A DNA stretch of 33,085 bases from Lachnospiraceae bacterium (GCA_024691045.1 JAILOC010000157.1:1-33085), one strand, 5' to 3'; numbered from the stretch's first letter, positions 15,212-24,073 are shown. Notes: generated by a model from the sequence alone, not told the origin. A program made the numbers and translations.

Positions 15212-15946
15212 GTGCTTAAAGTATTTTCGTGTTCCGATACGGGACTCATGAGAAAAAATAATCAGGACTGTGTATTCACTTCAGACCTTCCGATGGGCGA
15301 TCTTCTTAATGTATTTATCGTCGCGGACGGTATGGGCGGACATGCGGCGGGAGAGATGGCTTCGCGTACTGCGGTCAATACTATGATCGACAGCATCAAG
15401 GCCTCCAACGAAAACAATCCTTCGATCTCTCTTAAGAATGCGGTTCTGAAAGCCAACAAGGCCGTTTACGAGCTGTCGGTGGAAGAGACACTGACGGAAG
15501 GAATGGGAACGACCGTTGTTGCCTGCACCTTTATAGAGAATGTTGTCCAGGCGGTCAATGTGGGAGACAGCAGGATGTATGTCATCACTCCCAGGGAGAT
15601 AAAGCAGATCACCGTCGATCATTCGCTTGTTGAGGAAATGATACGCAGGGGCGGGCTTACAAGAGAGAAAGCAAGATCCCATCCTGAGAAGAACGTGATC
15701 ACGAGGGCGGTCGGAATCAAGCCCGAAGTTGAACCCGATATCTTCTCCCATATACTGGAAAGCGGCGATACCGTAATGCTCTGTACCGACGGTCTCACCA
15801 ATATGGTCACGGATGAGAGGATCAGGCAGATAGTCAGCGGTTCGCCCGATGTGGCATCGGCTGCGGAAAAACTTATTAACGAAGCAAATGAGAACGGCGG
15901 ACTCGATAATATTTCCGTAGTACTCATCAGATATGAGGATAATTAA
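15212..15946 (+). CDS. stp: PP2C-type Ser/Thr protein phosphatase (Stp/PrpC)
   Basis: This manganese-dependent phosphatase reverses phosphorylation by the PrkC kinase encoded next to it. PP2C motifs are clear: Val-Ala-Asp-Gly-Met-Gly-Gly-His near the start, Gly-Asp-Ser-Arg-Met-Tyr in the middle, Cys-Thr-Asp-Gly-Leu-Thr, and Leu-Asp-Asn-Ile-Ser at the end. The protein is 244 residues from a GTG at 15212, which has AAGGGA seven bases upstream and gives the usual N-terminus (Leu-Lys-Val-Phe-Ser). An in-frame ATG at 15173 would add 13 residues (257 total) and lies right after a -10 box without a ribosome site, so it could serve as a leaderless start. prkC follows after three bases. Confidence 0.93.
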   Translation: MLKVFSCSDTGLMRKNNQDCVFTSDLPMGDLLNVFIVADGMGGHAAGEMASRTAVNTMIDSIKASNENNPSISLKNAVLKANKAVYELSVEETLTEGMGTTVVACTFIENVVQAVNVGDSRMYVITPREIKQITVDHSLVEEMIRRGGLTREKARSHPEKNVITRAVGIKPEVEPDIFSHILESGDTVMLCTDGLTNMVTDERIRQIVSGSPDVASAAEKLINEANENGGLDNISVVLIRYEDN

Positions 15947-15949
15947 TTC

Positions 15950-18097
15950 ATGGTCAAGATCGGAATGACAATCGCAGACCGCTACGAGATACTCGAGAAG
16001 ATCGGTACCGGCGGAATGGCCGATGTATATAAGGCCGTCGATAACAAGCTTTCCAGGAATGTCGCCGTCAAGGTGCTCAAGCAGGAGTTTTCGGAGAATG
16101 AGAATTTCGTCTCCAAATTCCGTGTCGAGGCACAGGCTGCGGCAGGACTCATGCATCCCAATGTGGTCAATGTCTATGATGTAGGCGAAGAAGCCGACAT
16201 CTACTACATTGTAATGGAACTTGTAGAGGGTATCACTCTCAAGAAGTATATTGAAAAGAAAGCACGTCTTTCTTTTGAAGAGGCCGTCAGTATCGCCATC
16301 CAGGTCGGAATGGGTATCGAGGCCGCACATGAAAAGCACATTATTCACAGGGATATCAAGCCCCAGAATATCATCATTTCCCTTGCGGGCAAGGTTAAGG
16401 TCACCGATTTCGGTATCGCAAAGGCTGCTACCAGCAATACCATAACCTCCAACGTTATGGGATCTGTTCACTATACCTCGCCCGAGCAGGCAAGAGGCGG
16501 TTACTCCGATGAAAAGAGTGATATCTATTCACTCGGTGTTACCATGTTCGAAATGCTCACGGGAAGGGTTCCTTTCAACGGTGAGACCACCGTTGCCATT
16601 GCAATCAAGCATATCCAGGAGCCCATGCCTTCACCCAGGGATTTCGTTCCGGAGATCCCTTATTCCCTTGAAGACATAGTTCTTAAATGCTGCGAGAAGT
16701 CACCCGACCGCAGATATCAGAATATGCAGGAGCTTGTTGAGGACCTCAAGCAGTGCCTGCTTACTCCCGATGCCGATTTCGTAGTCCGTTCCGGTGTTGA
16801 ATCCGAAGGCACCAGGACCGTGACCGATGAGGAGATGGAGGAGATCAAGAACAGCACCGCCGATTATAACGATTATTATCCCGAAGAGACTTCGAATACC
16901 GCTCAGATGAGACTTGCCGAAAGTGATTACTACGGCGACGAAGAAGACGATGAAGTCGGTATGGGACACCACTCCGGTGATTATGACGGACCTTCCAGGA
17001 TGGAGAAGATCACCACTGCACTGTCGATACTTGCCGGTATCGTCATCGTGATGATCATCATATTCCTTGCGATCAAGATCATCGGAAACAGGATGGATTC
17101 TCCGGGTGATTCCGGTAACGGCGGAAGCAATTTGGTCATCAACGATCAGGGACAGGGAACCGTAGAAGTCAAGGAAGTCGTAATGCCCTCAGTTGTGGGT
17201 TCCGATATAGAAAGTGCCAAGAACGCACTTGTTGCTCTCGGCATCAATCCCCTTGTTGATTTCCAGGAGTCCGAGACCATCGCATCCGGTATCGTCATCA
17301 GCTGTGATGTCGAAGCCGGAACGACTATAATCTCGGGAACCAATGTAAATCTGCTCGTAAGCTCCGGAACCGATTCCGTAGAAATGCCCGACGTTGTCGG
17401 CAAGGCCATTAATGAAGCTAAGCTCACTCTCGAACTCAGCGGCTTTACCGTAAATATGGAAGAAGCAAGCTCGGACGAGATACCTCAGGGCTATGTCATC
17501 TCCACCAATCCCGAAGCAGGTGTAATGGCTGCAAAGGGTGTATCTGTCACCGTTACGGTCAGTGTCGGAGCTACCGACGTCAAGGTCAGGGTTCCCCGCA
17601 TCATAGGTCTTGATGAAACAGATGCTACCGTTACCTGTATAGAGAATGAACTCAGTATAGGCAGGATCACTTATGTTCCTTCTGCCGATATTCCCGCAGG
17701 CATGGTCTGCTCGCAGTCACTTGCGGAAGGTACATATGTCAGCGAAGGAGCCGTGATCGATTTTGAAGTAAGCTCCGGGCCCGAAGTTCACACATATAAG
17801 TGTAATCTCAATGTATCCGCACCTTCATCGGTCGAGGCGCCCGATTATATAAGCGGTACAGAGGTCAAGCTCAGACTGGTAGGCTCGGACGGAAAGGTGC
17901 TTCTCGAACAGACAACAAGGGAATTCCCTTATACGTCGAATTTCTACGGAATAGGATGTCCTTCCGGAATCCTGACGTTGACATATACTGTTCCAACGGA
18001 ACCGGTTAAGGATGAAAACGGAAGTGTTATCACCCCCGGTGGATCAGTAGAGAAATCCTTCACAAGAGAGATCGTTTTCACACAGGAAGATACTTGA
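15950..18097 (+). CDS. prkC: Membrane Ser/Thr protein kinase with PASTA domains (PrkC/Stk1)
   Basis: This 715-residue sensor kinase couples cell-wall state to growth control. The cytoplasmic kinase domain (about 10-275) has the glycine loop Gly-Thr-Gly-Gly-Met-Ala (19-24), Lys41, the HRD aspartate Asp135 and the DFG aspartate Asp153. An acidic juxtamembrane linker leads to one transmembrane helix (about 352-376). Outside the cell are three PASTA repeats (about 405-475, 476-541, 543-613), which in homologues bind muropeptides or lipid II. A further C-terminal segment of about 100 residues (614-715), beta-rich and with two cysteines, is not a PASTA repeat. The stop TGA shares a base with the rsgA ATG. 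Confidence 0.95.
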   Translation: MVKIGMTIADRYEILEKIGTGGMADVYKAVDNKLSRNVAVKVLKQEFSENENFVSKFRVEAQAAAGLMHPNVVNVYDVGEEADIYYIVMELVEGITLKKYIEKKARLSFEEAVSIAIQVGMGIEAAHEKHIIHRDIKPQNIIISLAGKVKVTDFGIAKAATSNTITSNVMGSVHYTSPEQARGGYSDEKSDIYSLGVTMFEMLTGRVPFNGETTVAIAIKHIQEPMPSPRDFVPEIPYSLEDIVLKCCEKSPDRRYQNMQELVEDLKQCLLTPDADFVVRSGVESEGTRTVTDEEMEEIKNSTADYNDYYPEETSNTAQMRLAESDYYGDEEDDEVGMGHHSGDYDGPSRMEKITTALSILAGIVIVMIIIFLAIKIIGNRMDSPGDSGNGGSNLVINDQGQGTVEVKEVVMPSVVGSDIESAKNALVALGINPLVDFQESETIASGIVISCDVEAGTTIISGTNVNLLVSSGTDSVEMPDVVGKAINEAKLTLELSGFTVNMEEASSDEIPQGYVISTNPEAGVMAAKGVSVTVTVSVGATDVKVRVPRIIGLDETDATVTCIENELSIGRITYVPSADIPAGMVCSQSLAEGTYVSEGAVIDFEVSSGPEVHTYKCNLNVSAPSSVEAPDYISGTEVKLRLVGSDGKVLLEQTTREFPYTSNFYGIGCPSGILTLTYTVPTEPVKDENGSVITPGGSVEKSFTREIVFTQEDT

Positions 18098-18981
18098 TGG
18101 ATTTCGTTAAGGGCAAGATAATCAAAGGCATCGGAGGCTTCTATTACGTAACCTCGGGTTCGCTTGTATATGAATGCAGAGCAAAAGGGGCTTTCCGAAA
18201 GGAAGGCCTCAAGCCGCTTGTAGGGGATGATTGCGTGATAGATGTGATCGATCCCGATAAGAATATCGGTAATGTTTCGGATATACTTCCGAGGAAGAAT
18301 TCTCTTTTCAGACCGGAAGTAGCAAATGTTGATATGATACTCATCATATTTGCAGTGAAAGATCCGGATCCATCTCTTAATCTGTTAGATAGATTCCTCA
18401 TTAATCTGGAAAAAGAAAAACTGCCATGTGTCATAGCTTTCAACAAAGAAGATATCGACACAGATTCGCTCGGATCGGAGTTTGTATCGGTCTACAGAAA
18501 AGCGGGATACGATGCGAGACTCATAAGTGCCAGGACGGGAGAGGGCTTTGAAGAACTTAAAAATACCCTGAGTGGCAAGACCACGGCACTTGCGGGACCC
18601 AGCGGAGCGGGCAAATCATCTACGATAAACAGACTCTTCGGTAAAGAGATATCCGAAACCGGAGAGATAAGCAAAAAGATAAGCAGGGGTAAGAACACGA
18701 CGAGGCATTCCGAGCTGTTCATGATCGCAGGGGACACATATATCTGTGACACTCCGGGCTTTACCAGCTTTGAGAACAGGGATGTTACCGAAGAAAACCT
18801 CTGGACCTTCTATCCCGAATTTGCGCAGTTTGAGAAAAACTGCAAATTTGCGGGATGCTCACATGTTTATGAAAATGACTGCGGTATCAAGACCGGCGTG
18901 GAGAACGGGGAAATCCCGCGCATCAGGTACGAAAATTACTGCAGGATATATGAGGAACTGGCTTCAAGGAAAAAATACTGA
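18097..18981 (+). CDS. rsgA: Ribosome small-subunit GTPase RsgA
   Basis: RsgA is a circularly permuted GTPase that helps mature the 30S subunit. The 294-residue protein has an N-terminal OB-fold (about 1-70), then the permuted GTPase: G4-type Asn-Lys-Glu-Asp first, then the P-loop Gly-Pro-Ser-Gly-Ala-Gly-Lys-Ser near 167-174, then Asp-Thr-Pro-Gly-Phe. The C-terminal zinc site is Cys-x4-Cys-x-His-x5-Cys. The ATG at 18097 overlaps the prkC stop by one base (TGATG). A TTG one codon earlier is possible but unneeded. The usual downstream rpe and thiamine pyrophosphokinase genes are absent. Confidence 0.95.
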   Translation: MDFVKGKIIKGIGGFYYVTSGSLVYECRAKGAFRKEGLKPLVGDDCVIDVIDPDKNIGNVSDILPRKNSLFRPEVANVDMILIIFAVKDPDPSLNLLDRFLINLEKEKLPCVIAFNKEDIDTDSLGSEFVSVYRKAGYDARLISARTGEGFEELKNTLSGKTTALAGPSGAGKSSTINRLFGKEISETGEISKKISRGKNTTRHSELFMIAGDTYICDTPGFTSFENRDVTEENLWTFYPEFAQFEKNCKFAGCSHVYENDCGIKTGVENGEIPRIRYENYCRIYEELASRKKY

Positions 18982-19008
18982 TCTTTTTTCAAAACAGGAG
19001 GTACGCCT

Positions 19009-21027
19009 ATGAAGATCTATGTCAACGTTAATGCTGCCCGTGGGGGAAACGGCAGCAAAGAGTCTCCTTTCAAAGCCATCCAGGATGCGGCAAACATCGC
19101 CGTAGCCGGAGATGAGATCATCGTTGCTCCCGGAATCTACAGGGAGTATGTAAATCCCAAAAATGCAGGACGAGAAGATGCAAGGATCACCTACACATCG
19201 GAGAAGCCCTTAAAGGCAGTGATCACCGGTGCGGAGGTTGCTTGCGACTGGAAAAAGTACAAGGGATCCACATATGTCACAAGGATCGACAATACCGTAT
19301 TCGGCGCTTACAACCCTTATATTCAGGAGGTTGAAGGCGACTGGTACTTTGCCGACAATCATATGCATACAGGTAACGTATTCCTTAACGACCGTATGAT
19401 GTATGAGACCGGAACACTTCAGGAATGTCTTGACGGCAAGGTATACGACAGAAGCTGGGAACCTGAGTTCTCGGTTTACAAGTGGTACTGCGAGCAGGAT
19501 GAAAAGACTGATGAGACCGTAATCTACGCCAACTTCAAGGACAAGGATCCGAAAAAAGAGAAAGTGGAGATAACCGTACGCAGGAACTGCTTCATGCCTA
19601 CGGAAAAGTACAGAAGCTATATCACCCTTTCGGGATTCACCGTATGTAAGGCGGCAACCACCTGGGCACCTCCCGCAGCATTTCAGGACGGAATGATCGG
19701 AGCACACTGGTCAAAGGGATGGATCATCGAAGACTGTGATGTTTACGGATCGAAGTGCTGCGGTATTTCCTTCGGTAACTATTCCCAGGAAAATAATGAC
19801 AATTACTTCTTCCATAAGCATGTAAAAAGTCCTACCCAGATGGAGAGGGATGCTGTATGCCGTGCCCAGTATGACGGCTGGACCAAGGAGACCGTCGGCG
19901 GACATATAGTCAGAAGATGCCACATACATAACTGCGAACAGACCGGTATCGTGGGAAGAATGGGATGCGTATTTTCAATAATCGAGGATAACCACATCCA
20001 TCACATCAACAATATGCAGCAGCTCGGAGGAGCGGAGATTGCGGGAATCAAGTTCCATGCTGCGATCGATGTCATCTTCAGAAGAAATCATATCCATCAC
20101 TGCTGGATGGGAATATGGTGCGACTGGCAGGCGCAGGGAACCCGTATCACTCAGAACTTCCTTCATGATAACTGCTTCCCTGAATTCATAAAGGCTGGTC
20201 CCGACCGTTTCGACCAGGATCTGTTCGTAGAAGTAGGACACGGTCCCACGCTCATCGACAATAACATCCTCCTTTCACCCTGCTCGCTCCGTATAGCTAC
20301 ACAGGGCGTTGCGATGGTGCATAACCTTGTATGCGGATCGTTCGTCATGGTCGGAGGCGGAGTCGATTCCATCGTAAACGGACAGCGCGAACCCCGCTAT
20401 ACTCCTTACCATATTGCACACCGCACCGAGGTCCTCGGTTTTATGACGATCCTTCACGGTGATGACAGATTCTACAATAACATCTTCATCCAGAACACCA
20501 AGATCCCCAAGGATTACCTCAAGGGATGGGATCCAAAGCGTCAGCCTACCAATCTTGAAGTCGGAACGCATGTCTGGGATGAGTATCCTCTCTACGAGGA
20601 CTGGATCGAGCTTTTTGACATCGGTAAGCGCCGACCCGATATGGGCAAGCTTGCTGCCGGACACTTCGGTCATCTCCCTGTCTGGATCCATGGAAACGCT
20701 TACTTTAACGGTGCCGGGGCTTTCAAGCATGAGAAGGATCACCTCGTTGACAAGAAGACCAAGGCATTCGTAAAGCTTGAGGAAAAGAAGGGCAAGTATA
20801 CGCTCAAGACCAATGTCTTCGACCTTGTAAAGGATTTCAAGGTACACATGATAGATACTGAAACCCTCGGAAAGGCATTCGAGCCCGAAGAGTATTACGA
20901 GAATCCGGACGGAACTCCGATAACCTTCAATACCGACTACTTCGGAAATAAGAGAGGACTTAAGGTTATACCCGGACCGTTCGCTAAGGATGAGCTTTCA
21001 GACGGGATCGTTTGGGAAGATAAATAA
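19009..21027 (+). CDS. GH120-type beta-xylosidase (right-handed beta-helix)
   Basis: This 672-residue protein matches the pattern of glycoside hydrolase family 120, whose studied member is XylC of Thermoanaerobacterium saccharolyticum. That enzyme releases xylose from xylo-oligosaccharides. Recalled family signatures are present: Trp-Ala-Pro-Pro, Trp-Ser-Lys-Gly-Trp-Ile-Ile-Glu-Asp, Ile-Lys-Phe-His-Ala-Ala-Ile-Asp-Val, and the two catalytic segments. The predicted nucleophile is Asp372 (Cys-Asp-Trp-Gln-Ala-Gln-Gly-Thr-Arg) and the acid/base Glu408 (Leu-Phe-Val-Glu-Val-Gly-His-Gly-Pro). They are 36 residues apart, against 23 in XylC as I recall it, because of an inserted loop rich in Phe, Pro and Asp. 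The N-terminus reads as a parallel beta-helix opening and has no signal peptide. AGGAGG at 18996-19001 is ideal. The gene begins 27 bases after rsgA. Confidence 0.86.
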   Translation: MKIYVNVNAARGGNGSKESPFKAIQDAANIAVAGDEIIVAPGIYREYVNPKNAGREDARITYTSEKPLKAVITGAEVACDWKKYKGSTYVTRIDNTVFGAYNPYIQEVEGDWYFADNHMHTGNVFLNDRMMYETGTLQECLDGKVYDRSWEPEFSVYKWYCEQDEKTDETVIYANFKDKDPKKEKVEITVRRNCFMPTEKYRSYITLSGFTVCKAATTWAPPAAFQDGMIGAHWSKGWIIEDCDVYGSKCCGISFGNYSQENNDNYFFHKHVKSPTQMERDAVCRAQYDGWTKETVGGHIVRRCHIHNCEQTGIVGRMGCVFSIIEDNHIHHINNMQQLGGAEIAGIKFHAAIDVIFRRNHIHHCWMGIWCDWQAQGTRITQNFLHDNCFPEFIKAGPDRFDQDLFVEVGHGPTLIDNNILLSPCSLRIATQGVAMVHNLVCGSFVMVGGGVDSIVNGQREPRYTPYHIAHRTEVLGFMTILHGDDRFYNNIFIQNTKIPKDYLKGWDPKRQPTNLEVGTHVWDEYPLYEDWIELFDIGKRRPDMGKLAAGHFGHLPVWIHGNAYFNGAGAFKHEKDHLVDKKTKAFVKLEEKKGKYTLKTNVFDLVKDFKVHMIDTETLGKAFEPEEYYENPDGTPITFNTDYFGNKRGLKVIPGPFAKDELSDGIVWEDK

Positions 21028-21042
21028 TTCAGGAGATTTTAT

Positions 21043-22530
21043 ATGGCACACATTGTAGTCAACACCAAAAAGAGCAAGGGCACCATCAATAAGAATATCT
21101 ACGGACAGTTCGCCGAGCATCTCGGAAGATGCATTTATGAAGGCGTTTTCGTCAAGGAAGAGGATGGCATCCCCAATGTAAACGGCATGAGATGCGATGT
21201 CGTTAACGCGCTTAAGAACATCAAGGTTCCCGTCATCAGATGGCCCGGCGGATGCTTTGCGGACACCTATCACTGGATGGACGGAATCGGCCCCGCCGAA
21301 AAAAGAAAGAAGATCGTCAATACCAACTGGGGTGGCGTTACCGAAGACAATTCCTTCGGAACCCATGAATTCCTCGAGCTCTGCAAACAGGTTGGTGCGG
21401 ATCCCTATATCTGCGGAAACGTAGGCTCCGGAACCGTTCAGGAGATGAGCGACTGGGTAGAGTACTGCAATATGGGCGGTGTATCACCCATGGCAGAGCT
21501 TCGCAGACAGAACGGTCAGGACGAGCCCTGGAATGTTAAATACTGGGGTATCGGTAACGAAAACTGGGGATGCGGCGGTAACATGACTCCCGAGTTTTAT
21601 GCCGATGAGTGCAAGAGATATTCCACCTTCGTAAGAAATTACGATAACGATCATCCCGTTTACAAGATCGCATGCGGTGCAAACGGGGATGATATCAACT
21701 GGGCCAAGGTCGTTGCAGAGAAGGCAGGACAGTTCGTCGATGCACTTTCTCTACACTATTACACCGTTCCCGGAACCGGCTGGTTTAACAAGAACAGTGC
21801 TACAGAATTTTCAAGGACCGATTATTTCGAAACTGTCAAAAAGACTCTTAAGCTCGGCGAGATCATGGATGAGAATATTGCTGTTCTTAAGAGGGCTTCC
21901 AAGGATGACCACCAGCTTAAGCTCATCGTTGATGAGTGGGGCAACTGGTTCGAGGTTGAGCTCGGAACAAATCCCGGTTTCCTTTACCAGCAGAATACCA
22001 TCCGTGATGCGGTCATCGCAGGCCTTAATCTGAACATGTTTGGTGACAGATGCGATACCGTTGTGATGGCCAATATCGCACAGATGATCAATGTTCTCCA
22101 GGCGATGATCCTCACAGACGGACCCAAGATGATCCTTACTCCCACCTATCATGTATATGACCTCTTCAAGGATCACATGGATGCACGCCATGTCGAAAGC
22201 TATGCCGAAACGGAAGACCTTAAGGATGGCGATTACGAGATCCCTTCACTTTCCGTTTCTTCAAGCGAAAAAGACGGCAAGTTATGTATCACTGTTGTCA
22301 ACACCGATCCCGATAAGGAAGCGGAGATCGATATCATCGTCGGAGGAGTTAAGGTCAGCAGTGCGGCTGCAAAGACCGTTGCAGGCAGCATCACCGCCCA
22401 CAACACCTTCGATGCACCGGAGACCGTTAAGATCACGGAGATACCTGCCGAGGTAACAGACGGCGGCACCGGAATCAAAGTAAAGCTTCCCGCAAGCAGC
22501 GTAACATCGATCGCAGCTGTCGAAGCATAA
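21043..22530 (+). CDS. GH51 alpha-L-arabinofuranosidase
   Basis: This 495-residue enzyme removes arabinose side groups from arabinoxylan or arabinan oligosaccharides. GH51 features are clear. The N-terminus reads Ile-Tyr-Gly-Gln-Phe-Ala-Glu-His-Leu-Gly-Arg, followed by Arg-Trp-Pro-Gly-Gly-Cys-Phe. The acid/base is Glu173 in Gly-Asn-Glu-Asn-Trp-Gly and the nucleophile Glu298 in Val-Asp-Glu-Trp-Gly. A C-terminal beta-sandwich starts near residue 390. There is no signal peptide, as usual for GH51, so it works in the cytoplasm. It follows the GH120 gene by 15 bases with its own AGGAG, so the two form one transcription unit for arabinoxylo-oligosaccharides. Confidence 0.94.
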   Translation: MAHIVVNTKKSKGTINKNIYGQFAEHLGRCIYEGVFVKEEDGIPNVNGMRCDVVNALKNIKVPVIRWPGGCFADTYHWMDGIGPAEKRKKIVNTNWGGVTEDNSFGTHEFLELCKQVGADPYICGNVGSGTVQEMSDWVEYCNMGGVSPMAELRRQNGQDEPWNVKYWGIGNENWGCGGNMTPEFYADECKRYSTFVRNYDNDHPVYKIACGANGDDINWAKVVAEKAGQFVDALSLHYYTVPGTGWFNKNSATEFSRTDYFETVKKTLKLGEIMDENIAVLKRASKDDHQLKLIVDEWGNWFEVELGTNPGFLYQQNTIRDAVIAGLNLNMFGDRCDTVVMANIAQMINVLQAMILTDGPKMILTPTYHVYDLFKDHMDARHVESYAETEDLKDGDYEIPSLSVSSSEKDGKLCITVVNTDPDKEAEIDIIVGGVKVSSAAAKTVAGSITAHNTFDAPETVKITEIPAEVTDGGTGIKVKLPASSVTSIAAVEA

Positions 22531-22536
22531 GCAACA

Positions 22537-22569
22537 GAGAAAACAGCAGAACCGTCCCCCTGTTTTCTC
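22537..22569 (+). repeat. Palindromic intergenic repeat, copy D
   Basis: GAGAAAACAG (22537-22546) pairs perfectly with CTGTTTTCTC (22560-22569) around a 13-base loop with the core AACCGTCCCC. The arms differ from other copies but are matched to each other. It starts seven bases after the GH51 stop. Confidence 0.8.
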
Positions 22570-22583
22570 AGATAAATTCGCGT

Positions 22584-22589
22584 TATAAT
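22584..22589 (+). promoter_or_regulatory. -10 box of the GGDEF gene promoter
   Basis: A perfect TATAAT between repeat copies D and E, 72 bases before the GGDEF start. A 17-base spacer would put the -35 at 22561-22566 (TGTTTT), inside the right arm of copy D and a poor match. Transcripts would carry copy E in their leader. Confidence 0.45.
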
Positions 22590-22611
22590 TTGTTGGACAG
22601 ATCAAAAAACG

Positions 22612-22642
22612 GGTGAACGTAGGAACCGTCCCCATGTTCACT
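22612..22642 (+). repeat. Palindromic intergenic repeat, copy E
   Basis: GTGAACGT (22613-22620) pairs with ATGTTCAC (22634-22641) with one G-T wobble, around the core AGGAACCGTCCCC. It sits just upstream of the GGDEF gene's AAGGAG (22650-22655). Confidence 0.75.
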
Positions 22643-22661
22643 CCAAGCGAAGGAGCCTGAA

Positions 22662-23819
22662 ATGGCAGAATATTCCATCCTTTATACGGAGATTAATTTC
22701 TTTTCTTTTTTGCTCATGGCGATAGTACTGAGCAAGAATATGGGCCTGTCCAAAATGGTGGCCCAGAGGAATTTCTCCATGGCTATCGCATCCGAGATGT
22801 TATTCGTCCTGTCGGATACGGTATTTGTACTCATCAATGAGGGGACCGTAAGTCTCGGTGCATACACGCCAGCAGCCAGGATCGTGTGTAGGACCGTGTA
22901 CTATTTTGCGACGGTATTGATGTGCTATTACTGGTTCATGTATTTTGAGTACATGTCGGATTCAATCTTTGTTAAGACTAAGCTCCTGGGCAAGGTTTCC
23001 TCTGTTTTTGTATGGATCCTTTCGGTGCTTCTTGTTTTAAATCTCTTTATCGGATTCCTGTTCTATGTGGACGGAAACGGTGCATATCACAGGGGTTCTT
23101 ATTTTATCCTCACATATATCCTTGCTTACGTATATGTGGTTCTTGCTTTTATTCACGCACTTGTCAGACTTATAAGGAGCAGGGATGAGAATGAAAAGAA
23201 AACCCTTAAGGTCATACTTCTTTTCCCTATAGCTCCGGGAGGAGCCGGGATCTTACAGTTCATATATCCCAGGTTCCCGATCGCTTGTGCGGTTCTTGCC
23301 ATTACAACGGCACTTTTGTATCTGAACTGGATCGACCAGCTCATCTCTCTGGATCCGCTTACGGGACTTAATAACAGAAAACAGATGAAGCATTTTTATC
23401 AATCCTGGGTCAGGAACCGTTCGGACGAGACCACTATGTACCTGATGATGATCGATGCCAATAAGTTCAAGGCGATCAACGATACCTACGGTCATGTTGA
23501 GGGGGACAGGGCGCTTAAGAATATCGCCGATGCTCTCAGACTCGGATGCAGGGACCTTGCGAAAAGAACCACTATCTCCAGGTACGGCGGTGACGAATTC
23601 TCTGTCATGTTCGAAACTTCAAGCCGGGAAGAGTGCGAGAAGCTTAAAGCGGGTATCAAGGAGAAACTCGCTCTGATCAATAAGGAGACTGAGGTTCCAT
23701 TTGACCTTACGGTGAGCATCGGAATAGCATCCACATCCGGAAACCTTACACTTAAGCAGCTTATCGGGGATGCCGATGAGGATATGTACGAGGAAAAGAA
23801 GAACGCCGGCGGGCGCTGA
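22662..23819 (+). CDS. Membrane diguanylate cyclase (GGDEF domain)
   Basis: This 385-residue protein has about seven or eight membrane helices in its first 220 residues and a C-terminal GGDEF domain (about 230-385). The active-site motif Gly-Gly-Asp-Glu-Phe is intact at 309-313, and the metal/substrate segment Met-Ile-Asp-Ala-Asn-Lys-Phe-Lys-Ala-Ile-Asn-Asp is present. It is therefore probably active in making cyclic di-GMP. The usual RxxD inhibitory site just before the motif is missing (the stretch reads Ala-Lys-Arg-Thr-Thr), so product feedback through that site is unlikely. The membrane part is not a sensor domain I recognise. AAGGAG precedes the ATG. The next gene starts three bases after its stop. 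Confidence 0.88.
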   Translation: MAEYSILYTEINFFSFLLMAIVLSKNMGLSKMVAQRNFSMAIASEMLFVLSDTVFVLINEGTVSLGAYTPAARIVCRTVYYFATVLMCYYWFMYFEYMSDSIFVKTKLLGKVSSVFVWILSVLLVLNLFIGFLFYVDGNGAYHRGSYFILTYILAYVYVVLAFIHALVRLIRSRDENEKKTLKVILLFPIAPGGAGILQFIYPRFPIACAVLAITTALLYLNWIDQLISLDPLTGLNNRKQMKHFYQSWVRNRSDETTMYLMMIDANKFKAINDTYGHVEGDRALKNIADALRLGCRDLAKRTTISRYGGDEFSVMFETSSREECEKLKAGIKEKLALINKETEVPFDLTVSIGIASTSGNLTLKQLIGDADEDMYEEKKNAGGR

Positions 23820-23822
23820 CCT

Positions 23823-24068
23823 ATGGAAAAATGTAAGCTCTGCCTGATCCGTGACATGGCGGAAAAGGCCGATATTTATGAATATGTGAAGAAAACCAGG
23901 TCTATGCTCCCGGATGAGGAGAAGGCTTCCGATGAGCTTTATGAAGAGCGTTTAAACGTCTGTACGTCCTGTGGCAGTCTTCTTGCCGGGACGTGTGCAA
24001 AATGCGGCTGCTACGTGGAAATCAGGGCCGCTTCCGCATCCACTCATTGCCCGGTTTCAAAATGGTGA
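23823..24068 (+). CDS. Small cysteine-rich protein, DUF6171-type
   Basis: This 81-residue protein has a Cys4-x2-Cys7 pair at the N-terminus and a C-terminal cluster (Cys47-x2-Cys50, Cys58-x2-Cys61-x-Cys63, Cys76). The end pattern Gly-Cys-Tyr-Val-Glu, then Cys-Pro and Lys-Trp, fits the uncharacterised family DUF6171 as I recall it. The layout suggests a zinc-binding or redox-sensitive small cytoplasmic protein. It starts three bases after the GGDEF stop, so the two are co-expressed. No function should be assigned. A perfect palindromic repeat follows within six bases of its stop. Confidence 0.75.
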   Translation: MEKCKLCLIRDMAEKADIYEYVKKTRSMLPDEEKASDELYEERLNVCTSCGSLLAGTCAKCGCYVEIRAASASTHCPVSKW

Positions 24069-24073
24069 AAAAA

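Noticed and set aside
15281..16471. Antisense open frame (396 codons) across stp and prkC
   Set aside because: It spans two well-supported genes on the other strand and reflects their codon bias only.
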